From positions 1,126,521 through 1,134,105 of the forward strand of contig CP070771.1 in the NCBI GenBank assembly GCA_020345785.1: a stretch of DNA of 7,585 bases, written 5' to 3'. Both the position numbers and the translations under genes were made by a program. The notes below the pieces were generated by a model. That model saw nothing but the letters and a program-made list of their open reading frames with translations, had not been told where the DNA came from and did no database searches. This DNA is from Desulfobacterales bacterium (GTDB lineage: Bacteria; Desulfobacterota; Desulfobacteria; Desulfobacterales; JAFDCJ01). Positions within the stretch are counted from its first letter, which is position 1, and each line of letters starts with the position of its first letter. This document shows, piece by piece, positions 1 to 5,953 of this stretch.

Positions 1-573
1 ATTGACGATCGCGTACATCAGAATTACGGCAGCCGTAAAGATGCACAGCAGAAAATAGTAATAGCCCCCCGATAGAAACTCAAAGCGTTTGACACCTTCA
101 TATGATTTGCCGAACATGATCGGCAAATCGATATGAATTCCGTCCGACCCGCCGGTGAGATCATAGAGCTTGACCAACAATGCAAATAAAACCATTGAAA
201 GCGCCAGTGCCAGGATGGAAAAAAATACGCGGGTGTGGCGAACGCAGATAAACCCGAAAATCGCCGATATGATCAAAGAAGCCGCCAGTGCCGCCGGAAT
301 CAAAATTTCAATGCGGTAAAGATCCGGGAAGTAGCGGCCCATCATGCCGACCGCATAGGCGCCGGTGGCAAACAAAGCCCCATGACCGAAAGAAAGCAGA
401 CCGGTGTAACGCAGCAACAAATTAAATCCCAACCCCATGATGGCAAAGGTCAGTCCGGATTCGATGAGCATCAGCTGATAGACGGGTAAAATTTGCGGCA
501 AAAACAACAAGGCGATAAAGATGCCGGTGCAGATGAAAAATGCGGGTCTTAAAATGAGATTTTTGACATCCAT
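1..573 (-). CDS. livM: Branched-chain-type ABC transporter permease LivM (3' part missing)
   Basis: This is a membrane-embedded permease subunit of a branched-chain amino acid/HAAT-type ABC importer, and it would pair with LivH. The N-terminal 191 codons are present and the reading frame runs open off the window edge; family members are usually about 300-350 aa. Visible family signatures are RYTGLLSFGHGALFATGAY at residues 55-73, the VRHTRVFFSILALALS segment around 111-126, and LTGGSDGI at 139-146. Several long hydrophobic stretches fit membrane helices (about 10-30, 40-55, 88-110, 117-136, 170-190). The ATG at 573 directly follows the livH stop codon (574-576) with no intervening base. A GGAG Shine-Dalgarno lies inside the end of livH, 8 nt before the ATG, which implies translational coupling. 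The ATPase genes livG/livF would be expected beyond the left edge. Substrate specificity is unknown. Confidence 0.93.
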   Translation of the reverse strand, partial: MDVKNLILRPAFFICTGIFIALLFLPQILPVYQLMLIESGLTFAIMGLGFNLLLRYTGLLSFGHGALFATGAYAVGMMGRYFPDLYRIEILIPAALAASLIISAIFGFICVRHTRVFFSILALALSMVLFALLVKLYDLTGGSDGIHIDLPIMFGKSYEGVKRFEFLSGGYYYFLLCIFTAAVILMYAIVN

Positions 574-1449
574 TTACTTTGCTCCAAAAAGTCCTTCGGG
601 TTTAACGACGAGAATAATGACGGCGATAAGAAACAGCAGCGGCAGCTCAATCTCGGGAAAAAAGACGATACCGATCGATCGTGTTTCACCGACAATGAGA
701 GCGCCTATGAGAGCCCCTTTCAAACTTCCCAGTCCCCCCAGTACCACGACTATAAAAGCCAGAATCAACGGGTCCATTCCGATGCCTAACAGGGCCGGCG
801 TTGTCGGCACGATCAGGGCCCCGGCCAATCCGGCCAAAGCCGCCCCCAGTCCAAAAGCCAGGGTATTGAGCCGCCCGATGCGGATCCCCATGGCCTTCGC
901 CATCTCCCGGTCCATGGATATCGCCCTGAGCATGATCCCCAGACGGGTCCTGGACATTATGAACCAGATAACCGCCCCGGCCAGCAGGCTCATGAGAATG
1001 GCAAACAGAAAATAAAATGGATACAAATTTTCACCAATTTCGAGGGTTCCCATCACGGTAAAGGGCTTGGAAGCATAATAGGCCGTTCCACCCCAAATCA
1101 TTTTAATCAAATCCTCAATAAGCAGAAGGGCGCCGAAAGTGATCAGCAATTGATATTCCAGCGCCCTGCGGTACATAGGTCTGATAATGGACGTTTCCAG
1201 GATCAGCCCCATCAGGCCGGAGATACCCAAAGCAACCAGCAGGCCGATGAAGAAAACGATGAGGGGCGATTTGTCACCAAAAGACCCGACAATCCAGGCG
1301 GCCACAAAGGCGCCAATAGCAAACAGGGAGCCGTGGGCCAGATTTAAAATCCCCATGACCCCCAAAATGATGCTCAAACCCAAGGATGTTAGAAACAGAA
1401 AGGAGGCAAAGTAAAGCCCGTTTAAAAGATAGATAATCCAGTTTTCCAT
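574..1449 (-). CDS. livH: Branched-chain-type ABC transporter permease LivH
   Basis: This is the first permease subunit (291 aa) of a LivH/LivM heterodimer in the cytoplasmic membrane, moving substrate delivered by the periplasmic binding protein. Seen in the sequence: the NLAHG signature at residues 36-40, the cytoplasmic ATPase-coupling loop around 167-189 (RTRLGIMLRAI ... KAMGI), a glycine/alanine-rich LAFGLGAALAGLAGAL segment at 197-212, the VVLGGLGSLKGALIGALIVG helix at 235-254, and the conserved C-terminal PEGLFG at 284-289. Length and about eight hydrophobic segments match the family. I chose ATG 1449. An AGAGGA Shine-Dalgarno sits 7 nt upstream, and MENWIIYLLNG is a normal LivH N-terminus. 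The frame is open back to a TTG at 1467, but that would place the ribosome site inside the gene. The stop abuts the livM start exactly. Confidence 0.95.
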   Translation of the reverse strand: MENWIIYLLNGLYFASFLFLTSLGLSIILGVMGILNLAHGSLFAIGAFVAAWIVGSFGDKSPLIVFFIGLLVALGISGLMGLILETSIIRPMYRRALEYQLLITFGALLLIEDLIKMIWGGTAYYASKPFTVMGTLEIGENLYPFYFLFAILMSLLAGAVIWFIMSRTRLGIMLRAISMDREMAKAMGIRIGRLNTLAFGLGAALAGLAGALIVPTTPALLGIGMDPLILAFIVVVLGGLGSLKGALIGALIVGETRSIGIVFFPEIELPLLFLIAVIILVVKPEGLFGAK

Positions 1450-1464
1450 TAAGCGGTCCTCTGT

Positions 1465-1499
1465 CAATTGAAGATTGAAAATTGAAAATTGAATAATTG
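1465..1499. repeat. Heptad array, consensus AAATTGA
   Basis: Consecutive 7-bp units in perfect phase: CAATTGA (1465-1471), AGATTGA (1472-1478), then AAATTGA twice (1479-1492), followed by a degenerate ATAATTG (1493-1499). The array lies 15 bp upstream of the livH ATG, just ahead of its Shine-Dalgarno, in the transcribed gap after the binding-protein gene. The function is unknown. It resembles phased heptads elsewhere in this window (5919-5953), but with a different sequence. Confidence 0.8.
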
Positions 1500-1582
1500 T
1501 GGTATTCTATCTATCTTATTTTCGCGTTCTTCATGATAAAAGTAAGATTATCTATTAAACAGATCCAAATCCTTTAACATTC

Positions 1583-1610
1583 ATTCTTTGTGCTTTCGTG
1601 TCTTAGTGGC
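1583..1610. repeat. Octad array, TGCTTTCG type (minus strand CACGAAAG)
   Basis: Three 8-bp units in phase, ATTCTTTG (1583-1590), TGCTTTCG (1591-1598) and TGTCTTAG (1599-1606), are followed by TGGC. On the minus strand this reads as GCCACTAAGACACGAAAG and onward. I recognise this kind of low-complexity octad from intergenic DNA of anaerobic proteobacteria, but I cannot name a defined family. No gene is otherwise detectable in the 223-bp gap 1450-1672. Confidence 0.5.
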
Positions 1611-1631
1611 AGGAATTTTACTCATTTTGAT

Positions 1632-1663
1632 GGAACCGGGACCTACCAAGCAGCCCCGGCTCC
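1632..1663 (-). promoter_or_regulatory. Intercistronic hairpin after the binding-protein gene
   Basis: A 9-bp stem (1632-1640 with 1655-1663; eight Watson-Crick pairs and one G-U) encloses a 14-nt loop and starts 9 nt after the stop codon of the binding-protein gene. No run of T follows on the minus strand, so it is not a classic intrinsic terminator. Such hairpins between a binding-protein gene and its permease genes often protect the upstream mRNA or cause partial termination, giving more binding protein than permease. That role is inferred here from position only. Confidence 0.5.
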
Positions 1664-1672
1664 AAGCAGCGA

Positions 1673-3019
1673 TTAGGCTTTCCAGCTCTCAATCCAGTCT
1701 TCGGTTCGGATTCCGACCGGTGCGTTTACCTGATGTGCCGGAAAGATGGCCATCCGGTCGGGATCCAGGATCGGAAACGGAAATCCCGATACCTTTTTCG
1801 AAATGCCGACCAACACGTCCTCACGTCCGTTGTGATCTTCACCAATGATCAGGTTGCCCGACGGCGTCTCGATTGTCATCCCCGCGGCGGTCATGCTGAT
1901 TTCCTCTTTGGACGGCCATCCCCCGGTCAGAGCAGCCGCCTTTTCCACCGCTGCTTTGTAGGCATAAATGGCCTGATAGGCATGATAGCACGGATAGGTG
2001 GGATACTTGTTGTAGCGTTTGTGAAAGTCTTCAACGAACTGTTTGTTCAGCGGCCATTTATCCGTTGGCGGGTAAAGGAAATAGTGGGTCCCGGCGCAGC
2101 AGATAATCTGGTCTTCCGGATAGTCCATCCCAACTTCCTGCGGGTATGGCTCTCCGCGAGAATAGGCCATGCGAGCCTTTTTAAACAGCCCCATACCAAT
2201 GGCCTGCTTGGTAAAAGTGACCGCATCACCGCCCCAGAGGGACGAGTGAACAACATCCGCACCGGATCCGATCAGGGCGCTGATATGGGCTGTATAATCG
2301 GTGGTGAACAGTTTGGGCCACAACACTTTCGTCACCTCGACATCCGGCATCAATTTCTTGACGGCGATTTCAAAAATCTTCCAGCTGTCGCGACCCCAGG
2401 CATAATCGGGGTTGATACCGGCGACCTTTTTTATTCCGGAAAAATTTTGCTGGATATAGCGTGCCAGACCGATATTGTCGATTCCCAGATGGGCGGAACT
2501 GCGAAATCCGAGGGTGTATTTCGGGACCTCGTACGGTGACTGATCCTTTTCCATTAAAACATGCGTGCCGCAGTCGTACGCGATAATCAGTCCTCCCAGC
2601 TCATCGCTAAGCGGAAGCACCGCTTTGCAGTTGCCGGAGGAGATATATCCGAGGATAACATCGACTTTATCTTCCAGAATCAGTTTACGGGCCAGTTTCA
2701 CCTGGGCATCGGCGCCACCGGATTCATCATAACTCTTCATCTCGATCTGGCGTCCGAGGATGCCGCCTTCCTGGTTAATCTTGTCCGCGCAAAGCTTGTA
2801 GGCGTTATCACCGGGAATGCCGAAAGGTGCTGCCGCCGCCCCGGTCAAAAAGCTGACGGTGGCCACCTTGATGGGTGTCTTCGGTATTGAACGTGTTTGG
2901 GCGGCAGTCGCTTTTCTGACTTTCACGGAAGCGCCGACCAGTCCTGCCGCTCCCAACCCTAGGCCGATCTTACCTGCGGATTTAATAAAATCCCTTCTGC
3001 CAACTTTGTTTTCAGCCAT
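1673..3019 (-). CDS. Periplasmic substrate-binding protein of branched-chain-type ABC importer, Tat signal
   Basis: This is an extracytoplasmic type I binding protein (Peripla_BP_5/6 fold) of 448 aa that feeds the LivH/LivM permease encoded next. The N-terminus carries a twin-arginine motif, GRRDFIK at residues 7-13, then a glycine/alanine-rich hydrophobic stretch to about 32 and a likely cleavage near residue 39-40 (ATA-A). Lys33, Arg35 and Lys36 just before the cleavage site fit a Sec-avoidance signal. There is no lipobox cysteine. The mature part opens with the family-typical KVATVSFLTGAAAAPFG and continues with AYKLCADKINQEGGILGRQIE at 73-93, LILEDKVDVILGYISSG at 113-129, and the hinge/second-lobe segment YPCYHAYQAIYAYKAA. 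The length is larger than E. coli LivJ/LivK and nearer the amide/urea-type or uncharacterised HAAT members. ATG 3019 is preceded by an AAGGGGG Shine-Dalgarno at about 5 nt. The ligand is not deducible; the neighbouring CoA enzymes suggest an organic acid. Confidence 0.93.
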   Translation of the reverse strand: MAENKVGRRDFIKSAGKIGLGLGAAGLVGASVKVRKATAAQTRSIPKTPIKVATVSFLTGAAAAPFGIPGDNAYKLCADKINQEGGILGRQIEMKSYDESGGADAQVKLARKLILEDKVDVILGYISSGNCKAVLPLSDELGGLIIAYDCGTHVLMEKDQSPYEVPKYTLGFRSSAHLGIDNIGLARYIQQNFSGIKKVAGINPDYAWGRDSWKIFEIAVKKLMPDVEVTKVLWPKLFTTDYTAHISALIGSGADVVHSSLWGGDAVTFTKQAIGMGLFKKARMAYSRGEPYPQEVGMDYPEDQIICCAGTHYFLYPPTDKWPLNKQFVEDFHKRYNKYPTYPCYHAYQAIYAYKAAVEKAAALTGGWPSKEEISMTAAGMTIETPSGNLIIGEDHNGREDVLVGISKKVSGFPFPILDPDRMAIFPAHQVNAPVGIRTEDWIESWKA

Positions 3020-3107
3020 GTTAACCCCCTTTCGTTTGTATGAAGATATGCCTCACCGAAACAAACAACAATCATTATTTTTCGTCCTGTCTCCTTTCTT
3101 TTTAGCT

Positions 3108-3116
3108 ATCACCTCC
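3108..3116 (-). promoter_or_regulatory. Orphan perfect Shine-Dalgarno GGAGGTGAT
   Basis: Nine bases match the 16S rRNA anti-Shine-Dalgarno complement exactly, but no start codon follows at usable distance. The next bases run AGCTAAAAAG, and the binding-protein ATG is about 90 nt downstream with its own site. It may be a ribosome standby or mRNA-stability site in the 5' leader, or a relic of a lost gene. Confidence 0.35.
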
Positions 3117-3207
3117 AATCTGATGGAATTAACCTGTGGATATAAATTGATCTTAAAATTGGTCATGGATTACGGTAACGGCCATGTGAAACAAGGGAGA
3201 GCTGAAT

Positions 3208-3239
3208 TTGGATTACCTCATCCGAATCCAATATGTCAA
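3208..3239 (-). promoter_or_regulatory. Candidate promoter with overlapping operator for the transporter genes
   Basis: On the minus strand a perfect sigma-70 -35 box TTGACA (3239-3234) lies 24 nt after the hydratase stop codon. A weak -10 candidate (TAATCC, 3215-3210) follows at 18 bp. Between and overlapping them is a perfect 7-bp inverted repeat, TTGGATT (3231-3225) and AATCCAA (3214-3208) with 10 bp between, in the place expected for a repressor operator. The leader to the binding-protein ATG would be about 180 nt. This would let the importer be expressed separately from the upstream enzyme genes. The -10 is poor, so the promoter call is tentative. Nothing else gene-like is visible in the gap 3020-3263. 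Confidence 0.35.
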
Positions 3240-3263
3240 GAGGCCTTGTTATAATTCGGGTTT

Positions 3264-4034
3264 TTATTCCCCGGTGAATACCGCCTCGCGTTTTTCCAAA
3301 AAAGCGGTAAAGCCCTCGACGCGATCCTTGGACGCGCCGACAACGGCGCTGCCCTCTTCTTCAACCTCAAGCCCCCGTTCGAAGCCCTCATACTCGCCGG
3401 CGGAGATGGCTTTCAGAACACAGCCTACCGCCAGCGGCGGGCGTTTGACCAGCTTTCCCGCAAATTCAATGGCCGTGTCCATTAATTTATCAGGCGGGGA
3501 CAGCCGGTTGGCAAGTCCGCATTCAAGGGCCTGCTGGGGCGTGATTCGGGTGCTGAATAAAATCATATCCAGAGCCCTGGCTTTGCCCACAATGCGTGTC
3601 AGCCGCTGGGTCCCGCCCCAGCCGGGAATGATGCCGACGTTCAGTTCCGTCAGCCCGATATTTAATTTGGGATCATCCGCCATGATTCTGAAATGACAGC
3701 TTAAGGCCAACTCCAGGCCTCCGGCAAGAACATGGCCGTTGATCGCGGCAATGACCGGTTTAGTAAAACGATCCAGCTTCGTCCACAGTTCACGGCCTTT
3801 GGGACTCGTTTTGTGGGAATTGGCCGAATCGCTGAGATCAAAGCCGGCTGAAAAGGCTTTCTCACCACCGCCGGTGATAATCAGCACCCGCACGTCTTTA
3901 TCGTTTTCAACGTCGGCGACCGCCTTTTCAAAATCAGACATCATGCCCCAGTTCCAGGCATTGACCGGGGGGTGGTTGAGGGTGATAATGCAGATGTGGC
4001 CCTTTTTGTCTACTATGAGGTTTTCGTAAGTCAT
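3264..4034 (-). CDS. Enoyl-CoA hydratase/isomerase family protein (crotonase fold)
   Basis: This cytoplasmic enzyme of 256 aa, normal length for the family, most likely hydrates a 2-enoyl-CoA to the 3-hydroxyacyl-CoA. Both catalytic glutamates of the classical hydratase are present: Glu108 in GGLELALSC and Glu130 in GLTELNVGIIPGWGGTQRL. The oxyanion-hole positions correspond to Ala63 (KAFSAGFDL) and Gly105. Between the two glutamates there are two more residues than in rat mitochondrial hydratase. The C-terminus EGFTAFLEKREAVFTG is the usual family ending. ATG 4034 has an AAGGA Shine-Dalgarno 7 nt upstream. Because it follows two reductase/dehydratase-type subunits, a role on a cyclic dienoyl-CoA (as in benzoate degradation) or on the enoyl-CoA product of a dehydratase is possible. 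The sequence alone does not separate these. Confidence 0.93.
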   Translation of the reverse strand: MTYENLIVDKKGHICIITLNHPPVNAWNWGMMSDFEKAVADVENDKDVRVLIITGGGEKAFSAGFDLSDSANSHKTSPKGRELWTKLDRFTKPVIAAINGHVLAGGLELALSCHFRIMADDPKLNIGLTELNVGIIPGWGGTQRLTRIVGKARALDMILFSTRITPQQALECGLANRLSPPDKLMDTAIEFAGKLVKRPPLAVGCVLKAISAGEYEGFERGLEVEEEGSAVVGASKDRVEGFTAFLEKREAVFTGE

Positions 4035-4070
4035 AATTCGTTCCTTTTTAAATGGTTAAAGGATTGGATG

Positions 4071-4118
4071 CTGGAAAGCTTGGAAGCTTGGAGGCCAGGA
4101 AGCTCAGAAGGTTTGAGG
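4071..4118 (+). repeat. Octad array, consensus CTTGGAAG (left arm)
   Basis: Six consecutive 8-bp units in perfect phase (4071, 4079, 4087, 4095, 4103, 4111) follow the pattern CTNGGAAG, for example CTTGGAAG then CTTGGAGG, with the last unit diverged. The array lies 37 bp upstream of the hydratase ATG and is the inverted counterpart of the array at 4240-4303. Confidence 0.85.
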
Positions 4119-4239
4119 GCGTCTAATATTCCAGCAACCCAATATTTCAGTTTCTCGATTTGTCTTAATCCATTTATCCGGTAGGGAATGCCCTGTGCAC
4201 CATACTCTATGCGTTTTTCCGAATTCTATTATTCAAAAC

Positions 4240-4303
4240 CCTTCCAGCCTTATAGCCTTCCAGCTTCCCAGCATCCAAGCCTTATAGCTTCCCAACTTCC
4301 CAG
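4240..4303 (-). repeat. Octad array, consensus CTGGGAAG on minus strand (right arm)
   Basis: Eight consecutive 8-bp units without a phase break start at 4240, 4248, 4256, 4264, 4272, 4280, 4288 and 4296. On the plus strand they read as CCTTCCAG, CCTTATAG and CTTCCCAG types; CCTTCCAG and CCTTATAG each occur twice exactly. The array ends 5 bp from the stop codon of the BcrB-like gene. Bases 4262-4276 are complementary to 4066-4080 at 14 of 15 positions, so the two arms could fold together around a core of about 120 bp (4119-4239) in which I see no gene. Confidence 0.85.
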
Positions 4304-4308
4304 CCTCT

Positions 4309-5514
4309 TCACCGAATCGGCTCCATGCTCTCGATAAACGCCTCCAACCTCGTCTCCACCTGCGCATCCGAATAGGCTCTGGGATCGTTTTGATCGGCTT
4401 CGATCACGACGCCGGGTTTGCCCGTCATTTTCGCCAGTTCATCCTGCATCCGGTACATGCCTACGGAATAAGGCTTGCAGGAGCGATTGGAGTGCATGAT
4501 AAAACCGGTCAGCGAATATTCACCGATCAATCCGGCCAGATACTTCATCCGCTCTTCGAAGCCGGTATTGATGTAGACGTTTAAATAGCTTTTGGCGACG
4601 GCCTCATATGGATCGCCGTTTTCATCCACAGGATAATTGCTGTATTGGCCCCAGCTGTTGGCATAGGTGGTAACGACCAAAGTGCATTTTTGCTTTTCGA
4701 AGAATTGTTCCAGGCGCCGCATCTTGAACCAGACCGGCAGATTGTCCCAGAGTACGCGGTATTTTTCTTCCGGCAGTGATCCAATTTTTTTTGCGGCCCT
4801 TTCGGCAACTTCTTCATACAGCAGCTTGTTATAATCCACACACGCCCGGGTGCCACGCAAGGTGACGATGGGGCCCAAGTGGATAAATGTGTCCAAACTG
4901 TTGAAGGGGGAAGGAATCGTCTTGCCGAGTTGGAGCATTTTCTGCCAGTAGCCGGCCGCTTCGCGGCTTAAGAGAAGTACTTCCTTCAACCGGTCGCGGT
5001 CAAAAGGCTTACCGGTGAAATCCGCCAGAAATCTTTCAAGATCCTTGAATTGTGAAACCGTGTAGTCTATCAAATCCTGGGTTAGACCGTCATGCAAAAA
5101 AGGCGTGTCAACGATAAAAAGCGGCACATCGTATTTGCGGGCAATGACTTCATACCATTTGATTACTGTCTTGCAGATGTTGGTGGAGCACAAAAGAAAG
5201 TGCGGCGCCGGCAGGCCGCCTGCCGGACCCCCCTGGGTAATGTCGGCGCCGAAATCGGTGCGGGCATAGGCACAGATATCCTGGGAAAACCCCTGCGCTT
5301 CAGCAGCTTCCATCAACTCAATGGATTGATGGTTGGCCGCACACATGGCGGCATAGTTTTCCGGATAAATCGGCAGGACGTCCATGGCGTAGAGAAACTC
5401 CACCGGGGCGCCGCTGGTGATCCAGGCAATCGGCTTTTCCCTGGTGGTTTTCGCTTCGATATAATAATTCGTCAACAGCTCTTTCATTTTATGGTAGGCG
5501 TTGAATTTGGTCAT
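4309..5514 (-). CDS. BcrB-like subunit of the 2-hydroxyacyl-CoA dehydratase / benzoyl-CoA reductase family
   Basis: This is a predicted cytoplasmic FeS protein of 401 aa, one half of a heterodimer that performs low-potential radical chemistry on CoA esters. Seen: SGAPVEFLYAMDVLPIYPEN at 34-53, the cysteine motif DICAYARTDFG (Cys81), LLCSTNICKTVIKWYEV (Cys109, Cys114), HSNRSCKPYS (Cys346) and the terminal RAYSDAQVETRLEAFIE at 379-395. In characterised family members three cysteines from these regions ligate a [4Fe-4S] cluster; Cys81, Cys109 or Cys114, and Cys346 fit. The motifs favour BcrB/BzdO over the HgdA/HgdB dehydratases, though the length is a little short. I chose ATG 5514, which has GGAG 10 nt upstream; an in-frame TTG at 5541 would put that site inside the gene. 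The partner is probably the upstream 375-aa protein, despite an unusual 435-bp gap between them. The substrate is unknown. Confidence 0.85.
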   Translation of the reverse strand: MTKFNAYHKMKELLTNYYIEAKTTREKPIAWITSGAPVEFLYAMDVLPIYPENYAAMCAANHQSIELMEAAEAQGFSQDICAYARTDFGADITQGGPAGGLPAPHFLLCSTNICKTVIKWYEVIARKYDVPLFIVDTPFLHDGLTQDLIDYTVSQFKDLERFLADFTGKPFDRDRLKEVLLLSREAAGYWQKMLQLGKTIPSPFNSLDTFIHLGPIVTLRGTRACVDYNKLLYEEVAERAAKKIGSLPEEKYRVLWDNLPVWFKMRRLEQFFEKQKCTLVVTTYANSWGQYSNYPVDENGDPYEAVAKSYLNVYINTGFEERMKYLAGLIGEYSLTGFIMHSNRSCKPYSVGMYRMQDELAKMTGKPGVVIEADQNDPRAYSDAQVETRLEAFIESMEPIR

Positions 5515-5558
5515 AACAATTTTACTCCAGGAACAGTTCAATAATTGAGTTGAGACTT

Positions 5559-5576
5559 ACTAATGAGTCCATTAGT
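5559..5576. promoter_or_regulatory. Candidate operator, perfect palindrome ACTAATG-N4-CATTAGT
   Basis: Two exact 7-bp half-sites are separated by 4 bp, 45 bp upstream of the ATG of the BcrB-like gene. The size and spacing resemble binding sites of TetR-type regulators that control acyl-CoA degradation genes, but no regulator gene is in the window and I cannot assign a family. No convincing sigma-70 boxes were found next to it. Confidence 0.4.
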
Positions 5577-5636
5577 CTTTAGACATTGATTCACCGCCCG
5601 CTTCGCTCGAGTCGCAAAGGTCGCAGAGGAACTTTT

Positions 5637-5671
5637 TTTTAACTTTCTGCTGAGAGGCCAGAAAGTTAAAA
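5637..5671. repeat. Hairpin with 13-bp perfect stem
   Basis: TTTTAACTTTCTG (5637-5649) pairs perfectly with 5659-5671 around the 9-nt loop CTGAGAGGC. On the plus strand a run of T (5633-5640) precedes the hairpin; on the minus strand A residues follow it. So it does not have terminator layout for the minus-strand genes. Confidence 0.7.
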
Positions 5672-5740
5672 TCACAGGCCCTTCGGGCAATAGTCTTGCG
5701 TGGCCTTTGCACAGCGTACCGAATATGCGGATTGCCCTTT

Positions 5741-5769
5741 ATGATTGCCGTCCTCTCAACGGCAACCAT
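5741..5769. repeat. Hairpin with 10-bp stem and related loop
   Basis: ATGATTGCCG (5741-5750) pairs with 5760-5769 at nine of ten positions (a G-U pair on the minus strand) around a 9-nt loop. On the minus strand the loop reads TTGAGAGGA. It shares TGAGAGG with the loop of the hairpin at 5637-5671, whose stem is entirely different. Confidence 0.6.
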
Positions 5770-5877
5770 AAAACAAATCGTCTCTGCGTTCTTTGCGCCT
5801 TTGCGGTGAATATTAAATCGGCATGTCTAAATAATTATTGCCGAATTAGCAAATATAATAAGTCGCAGTCTCAAATT

Positions 5878-5905
5878 GGCGCAGGGCACAAGGCCAAAGG
5901 ATAAA
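5878..5905. repeat. Heptad array, GGCNNAA type
   Basis: Four 7-bp units in phase: GGCGCAG (5878-5884), GGCACAA (5885-5891), and two more of similar pattern to 5905 (GGCCAAA, GGATAAA). It is short and degenerate, but adjoins the clearer heptad array at 5919-5953. Confidence 0.45.
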
Positions 5906-5918
5906 ATCCGATTTTTAA

Positions 5919-5953
5919 ATCCGAAATCCGCGATCCGAAATCCGCAATCTCAA
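5919..5953. repeat. Heptad array, ATCCGMR type, running into the upstream stop codon
   Basis: Five 7-bp units in perfect phase: ATCCGAA and ATCCGCG, then ATCCGAA and ATCCGCA, then a diverged ATCTCAA. The first four form an almost exact 14-bp tandem duplication. The last unit contains the TGA stop (5950-5952) of the 375-aa dehydratase-type gene, so the array forms the immediate 3' end of that coding region. Confidence 0.8.

Larger units (their letters stand above)
5590..5810. repeat. Inverted-repeat element with CGCAAAGG-type octads at both ends
   Basis: The 221-bp segment starts with TTCACCGC (5590-5597) and ends with its exact reverse complement (5803-5810). Inside each end are related units: CGCAAAGG then TCGCAGAGGAAC on the left (5613-5632), and on the minus strand from the right end CGCAAAGG, CGCAAAGA, then ACGCAGAG (down to 5782). 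The left copy carries an extra GC-rich insert (5598-5612, with CGCTTCGCTCGAG). The interior holds two strong hairpins and no coding frame I can support. It could be a small non-autonomous mobile element or a transcribed structured spacer. There are no obvious target-site duplications. Confidence 0.5.

Noticed and set aside
521..1015. Plus-strand frame of 164 codons across the livM/livH junction
   Set aside because: It lies opposite two confident permease genes, is rich in Ser/Pro/Arg/Met as expected from antisense of membrane proteins, and has no family signature.
1450..1467. TTG start giving LivH six extra residues
   Set aside because: The AGAGGA ribosome site lies inside this extension and serves the ATG at 1449.
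1733..2539. Long plus-strand reading frame of 268 codons opposite the binding-protein gene
   Set aside because: It is antisense to a gene with clear family motifs, lacks recognisable domains, and has the composition of a complementary-strand shadow.
2959..3075. Possible small minus-strand gene of 38 codons in the transporter leader
   Set aside because: It overlaps the binding-protein start in another frame, has only a distant AGGAG, and shows no recognisable features.
4240..4303. CRISPR-like array
   Set aside because: The units are contiguous 8-mers without spacers, and no cas gene is present.
5515..5541. TTG start giving the BcrB-like protein nine extra residues
   Set aside because: The GGAG site lies inside the extension; MTKFNAYHKMKELL from ATG 5514 is the better N-terminus.
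5637..5671. Intrinsic terminator between the two dehydratase-type genes
   Set aside because: On the transcribed (minus) strand the stem is followed by A residues, not T; the T run precedes the hairpin on the plus strand.
5678..5689. Short hairpin GCCC-TTC-GGGC
   Set aside because: A four-base-pair stem is too short to support a function.
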